From Tritrichomonas musculus (Eukaryota; Parabasalia; Tritrichomonadida; Tritrichomonadidae): a stretch of DNA of 64,000 nucleotides. Below, in pieces: positions 61,665 to 64,000 of this stretch (position 1 is its first letter; each line of letters begins with the position of its first letter). Position numbers and translations under genes: made by a program. The stretch covers positions 1,860,001-1,924,000 of the forward strand of contig JAPFFF010000014.1 of the NCBI GenBank assembly GCA_039105265.1, read 5' to 3'. The notes below the pieces were generated by a model that was given only the letters and a program-made list of their open reading frames with translations, was not told the DNA's origin and ran no database searches.

Positions 61665-62114
61665 TATAAAATAATGTTAATAAGTTTCATATTAAAATTA
61701 TGTTATTGTGATTTTCCTTTTTTATCTTTCAATCTTTCTACCATTTTTACAAATAATTTGATATTTTATACCATCCTAAGTATATCGCAAAGAGTTTATC
61801 AATATCCAGATTTGCTTTAGAATCGTCATTTTTAACCAGCAACATAATAATTTGTTGATTAACAAAAAATATTATTAGTGCTTGGCTAAATAATAATGTA
61901 GCTCAATTCTAATAGTATTACTCTAAATCATCATTATTGTTTGGCAATCTAGTGATAAAAAAATAATTATCATTCAAAACAACATTTTCACATTATTAAT
62001 ATTGCATGAACCTTCACAACCAGCAAAAAAAAAAAATAGAAAATAAAAATAAAAATAAAAAATACACACAAATTTATATAATAAAACATTAATATAAACT
62101 AATATCTGGTTTTT
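61665..62114. other. AT-rich intergenic stretch
   Basis: No gene seen; lies between the convergent coiled-coil and CLASP-like genes. An AAATA microsatellite is near 62040-62062. Confidence 0.5.
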
Positions 62115-64000
62115 CTATGACTGGAGTACAGAACTTTCATTTTGATTTTGTCGGTTGCTCCTTTCCAAGTAAATAATAATTAGTTTGAGTTGTGCTTGTG
62201 TTAGGCAAGATGAGTATTGATCTATGAGTTCTCTTCCAGTAATGGAGAAAATCGAAACAAAGCAAAGCACAGCACCTTTTCGAATTTCAGGTCTTTCATT
62301 TGATAGTAACTTTGAAAGAGATAAAGTAAATTCTGGTAAAATTGGCAAAAGAATTTCTTTTTCAATACTTTTCAGTAGCAAAATGGAGAAATCTATTGCA
62401 TTTAAAGCAATTTCTAAGTCATTGTTTACCATTATTACAGTAAATTCCGTAAAAACCGTTAATGTATCGCAATATCTAAAATATTGTAATAATATTTTTT
62501 GAGCTTTTTTAGAATTAACTTCGCCTCTCAAGTTTTTAAATATTCCTGAAAGAATGATTACTATATCTTCAAAGCCCCTCTTTTGAAATAAATACATTGT
62601 AAGTTCAAATATTGATGATGTGCATTTATTCTTTAAAAGCATAATTTTATTTATTTCTTTGAATACTTGAGTATGTACCATTTTCCATTGAAAAGAGTGT
62701 AATCCTTCAACAAATGCTATAAAAGAATCAGCCCAATCAAAGATGATATTTGAGTAATTATCATCAAAATCTTCGCCTTCTTTTTCTATGTTAATATTTG
62801 GAAAGTTTGGAACTTTGACAGGCCTCGGTGGCGGAAAATCAATATCAGGATGAGAATCTTTGAAATGTTTTTGATATGAATAGAGTTGCTTGTCACTGAG
62901 TTTGGAGAAGAATTGTTTTACATAATCTGGTCTCATTTTATATATTACATCCAGAATGTGGCCACTTGATTTGATGTCAAAGAGATATGAATCAAGTGTA
63001 ATATAAAGCAAGCATTGGCAAGCATTTGCATCATTAAATAATTCATCTGTTGGATAATCTACTAACATGGCACCAAATGATGATAATCTTGGCGATGGTG
63101 GTGAATATACTGTTGCTTTTGCTAAAAGTGATGGTGGAAAGTAATAAAATAATTCTTGAAGTAGTTGCATTGCATTTTCTGAAGCTCTTTTTGATCCTTT
63201 AGCTCCTTGAGTAAGTAATATTGGAATAAGTTGCGTTAATTTCCCTTCAAAAGCACTATGAAAATGAGATAATAGCAAACGTAGGACTGAAATTGCTGAA
63301 ACAGATAATATTGGTAAAGAACAGCATTTAATAACATCATCTAGAATGCCACTAATAATATCTGATATTTCTGTTGTATCGTTTCTTTCCACCATTATTC
63401 GTAAATTATCCAAGAATGATTTTCCATGTCCATTTGCTTGTCGAATCGATGGATTAATAAGAGGAGTTGTCCTTAATCGAATATTGTTAACTGAAGAACA
63501 TCGAAGTGCAATCTTTTGAATAGGTGAAAAGATATCTGTATCAGAAGAACGTTTCTGAGAGGAAACAGGAGATGGCGCAGGCCTTCGTGAATCTTTTTTT
63601 GTATTTTGAAAATTTTCAATTTTGCTAATAGATCCTAATGTAGAATATTTAGGATTTGAAGATTTTTGCGGCTCTTTTATTAAAGATTGAGGGAAAAATT
63701 CAGAAGATTGATTTTCATTTGTTGAATTGTTTGAAGACTGATTTATGTTTGAAATGGAATCTGGTTTATCACTACTGCTGCTATTATCTGAATCTATTAA
63801 AACATAATTTGTTTTTCCAATAGAAATTATTTCTTTTTTCACATTTAAATTATCATCAATACGATTCTCAGCTAAAATGGAGTGGCTTTCAATTATTTCA
63901 ATTTCGTTCGCTCGATCATGGTCAGTATATGAATTACTTTCGGTAATAGAGCTATTATCAGTATTATCTCCATCGATTTGGTTCTTGTTGTCTTTTGTAA
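62115..64000 (-). CDS. CLASP-like TOG/HEAT protein, 5' end outside window
   Basis: The frame stays open from the right window edge; a GTG at 63842 is not the start. The visible part is about 628 residues. The N-terminal 180 are Ser/Asn/Asp-rich and disordered. HEAT-like helices follow (about residues 185-305 and 400-625 of the visible part). The closing repeat, RPEIRKGAVLCFVSIFSITG then LTQAQLKLIIIYLERS, closely follows the C-terminal TOG-like domain of CLASPs (RKASVFCLVAI, then LTGSKMKLLNLYIKRA). CLASPs bind microtubule plus ends and stabilise spindle and cortical microtubules. The family call rests mainly on that C-terminal block. Confidence 0.72.
   Translation of the reverse strand, partial: TKDNKNQIDGDNTDNSSITESNSYTDHDRANEIEIIESHSILAENRIDDNLNVKKEIISIGKTNYVLIDSDNSSSSDKPDSISNINQSSNNSTNENQSSEFFPQSLIKEPQKSSNPKYSTLGSISKIENFQNTKKDSRRPAPSPVSSQKRSSDTDIFSPIQKIALRCSSVNNIRLRTTPLINPSIRQANGHGKSFLDNLRIMVERNDTTEISDIISGILDDVIKCCSLPILSVSAISVLRLLLSHFHSAFEGKLTQLIPILLTQGAKGSKRASENAMQLLQELFYYFPPSLLAKATVYSPPSPRLSSFGAMLVDYPTDELFNDANACQCLLYITLDSYLFDIKSSGHILDVIYKMRPDYVKQFFSKLSDKQLYSYQKHFKDSHPDIDFPPPRPVKVPNFPNINIEKEGEDFDDNYSNIIFDWADSFIAFVEGLHSFQWKMVHTQVFKEINKIMLLKNKCTSSIFELTMYLFQKRGFEDIVIILSGIFKNLRGEVNSKKAQKILLQYFRYCDTLTVFTEFTVIMVNNDLEIALNAIDFSILLLKSIEKEILLPILPEFTLSLSKLLSNERPEIRKGAVLCFVSIFSITGRELIDQYSSCLTQAQLKLIIIYLERSNRQNQNESSVLQS

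Overview
The window looks like nuclear DNA of a parabasalid protist, most like Tritrichomonas or Trichomonas. By eye it is about three-quarters A+T. Host genes are intronless, compact and on both strands. Many have a TCAYWH initiator-like motif 4-20 nt before the ATG and a TAAA at the stop codon, both known trichomonad signals. Polinton, Mutator-like (MULE), pogo-like and short inverted-repeat elements fill much of the remainder. The species assignment is inference.

Layout. 1-4.64 kb: a Polinton-derived fragment open at the left window edge, with a broken B-family DNA polymerase carrying an HNH-like cluster and two convergent unknown genes. 5-11.8 kb: host genes for elongin C, an unknown helical protein, a WDR75/Utp17-like ribosome-biogenesis protein, a small acidic protein and a CFAP418 (C8orf37)-like protein. 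12.5-14.1 kb: a decayed pogo-like transposase. 14.3-33.1 kb: a nested transposon. It is a MULE with long terminal inverted repeats (TIRs) holding 120-bp tandem repeats and a 9-bp target duplication. A 1.1-kb TA-flanked element sits in its transposase gene, and a 12.9-kb Polinton with 684-bp TIRs sits at the inner edge of its right repeat array. 33.1-40.2 kb: gene-poor DNA with four smaller inverted-repeat elements. 40.2-64 kb: host genes for separase, an SR/His-rich protein, a multi-pass membrane protein, a DOCK-family GEF, a ubiquitin-like protein, a mitotic cyclin, a short coiled-coil protein, the NOG1 GTPase, a long coiled-coil protein and a CLASP-like protein cut by the right edge.

How the genes relate. 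Trichomonad genes are normally transcribed singly, so neighbours need not share a pathway. Two themes recur. WDR75/Utp17 and NOG1 act in ribosome assembly. Separase, mitotic cyclin and CLASP act in mitosis, and DOCK acts in actin and Rho-type signalling.

Most notable observations: the three-level nesting, with a rearranged MULE right end; the abrupt GC-rich block covering the separase catalytic half; a double-hairpin motif repeated through the polymerase-bearing Polinton fragment; four TGTACAGT palindromes at exact 11-bp spacing; and a templated-insertion scar after the CFAP418-like gene. I found no CRISPR array, rRNA or intact tRNA gene.
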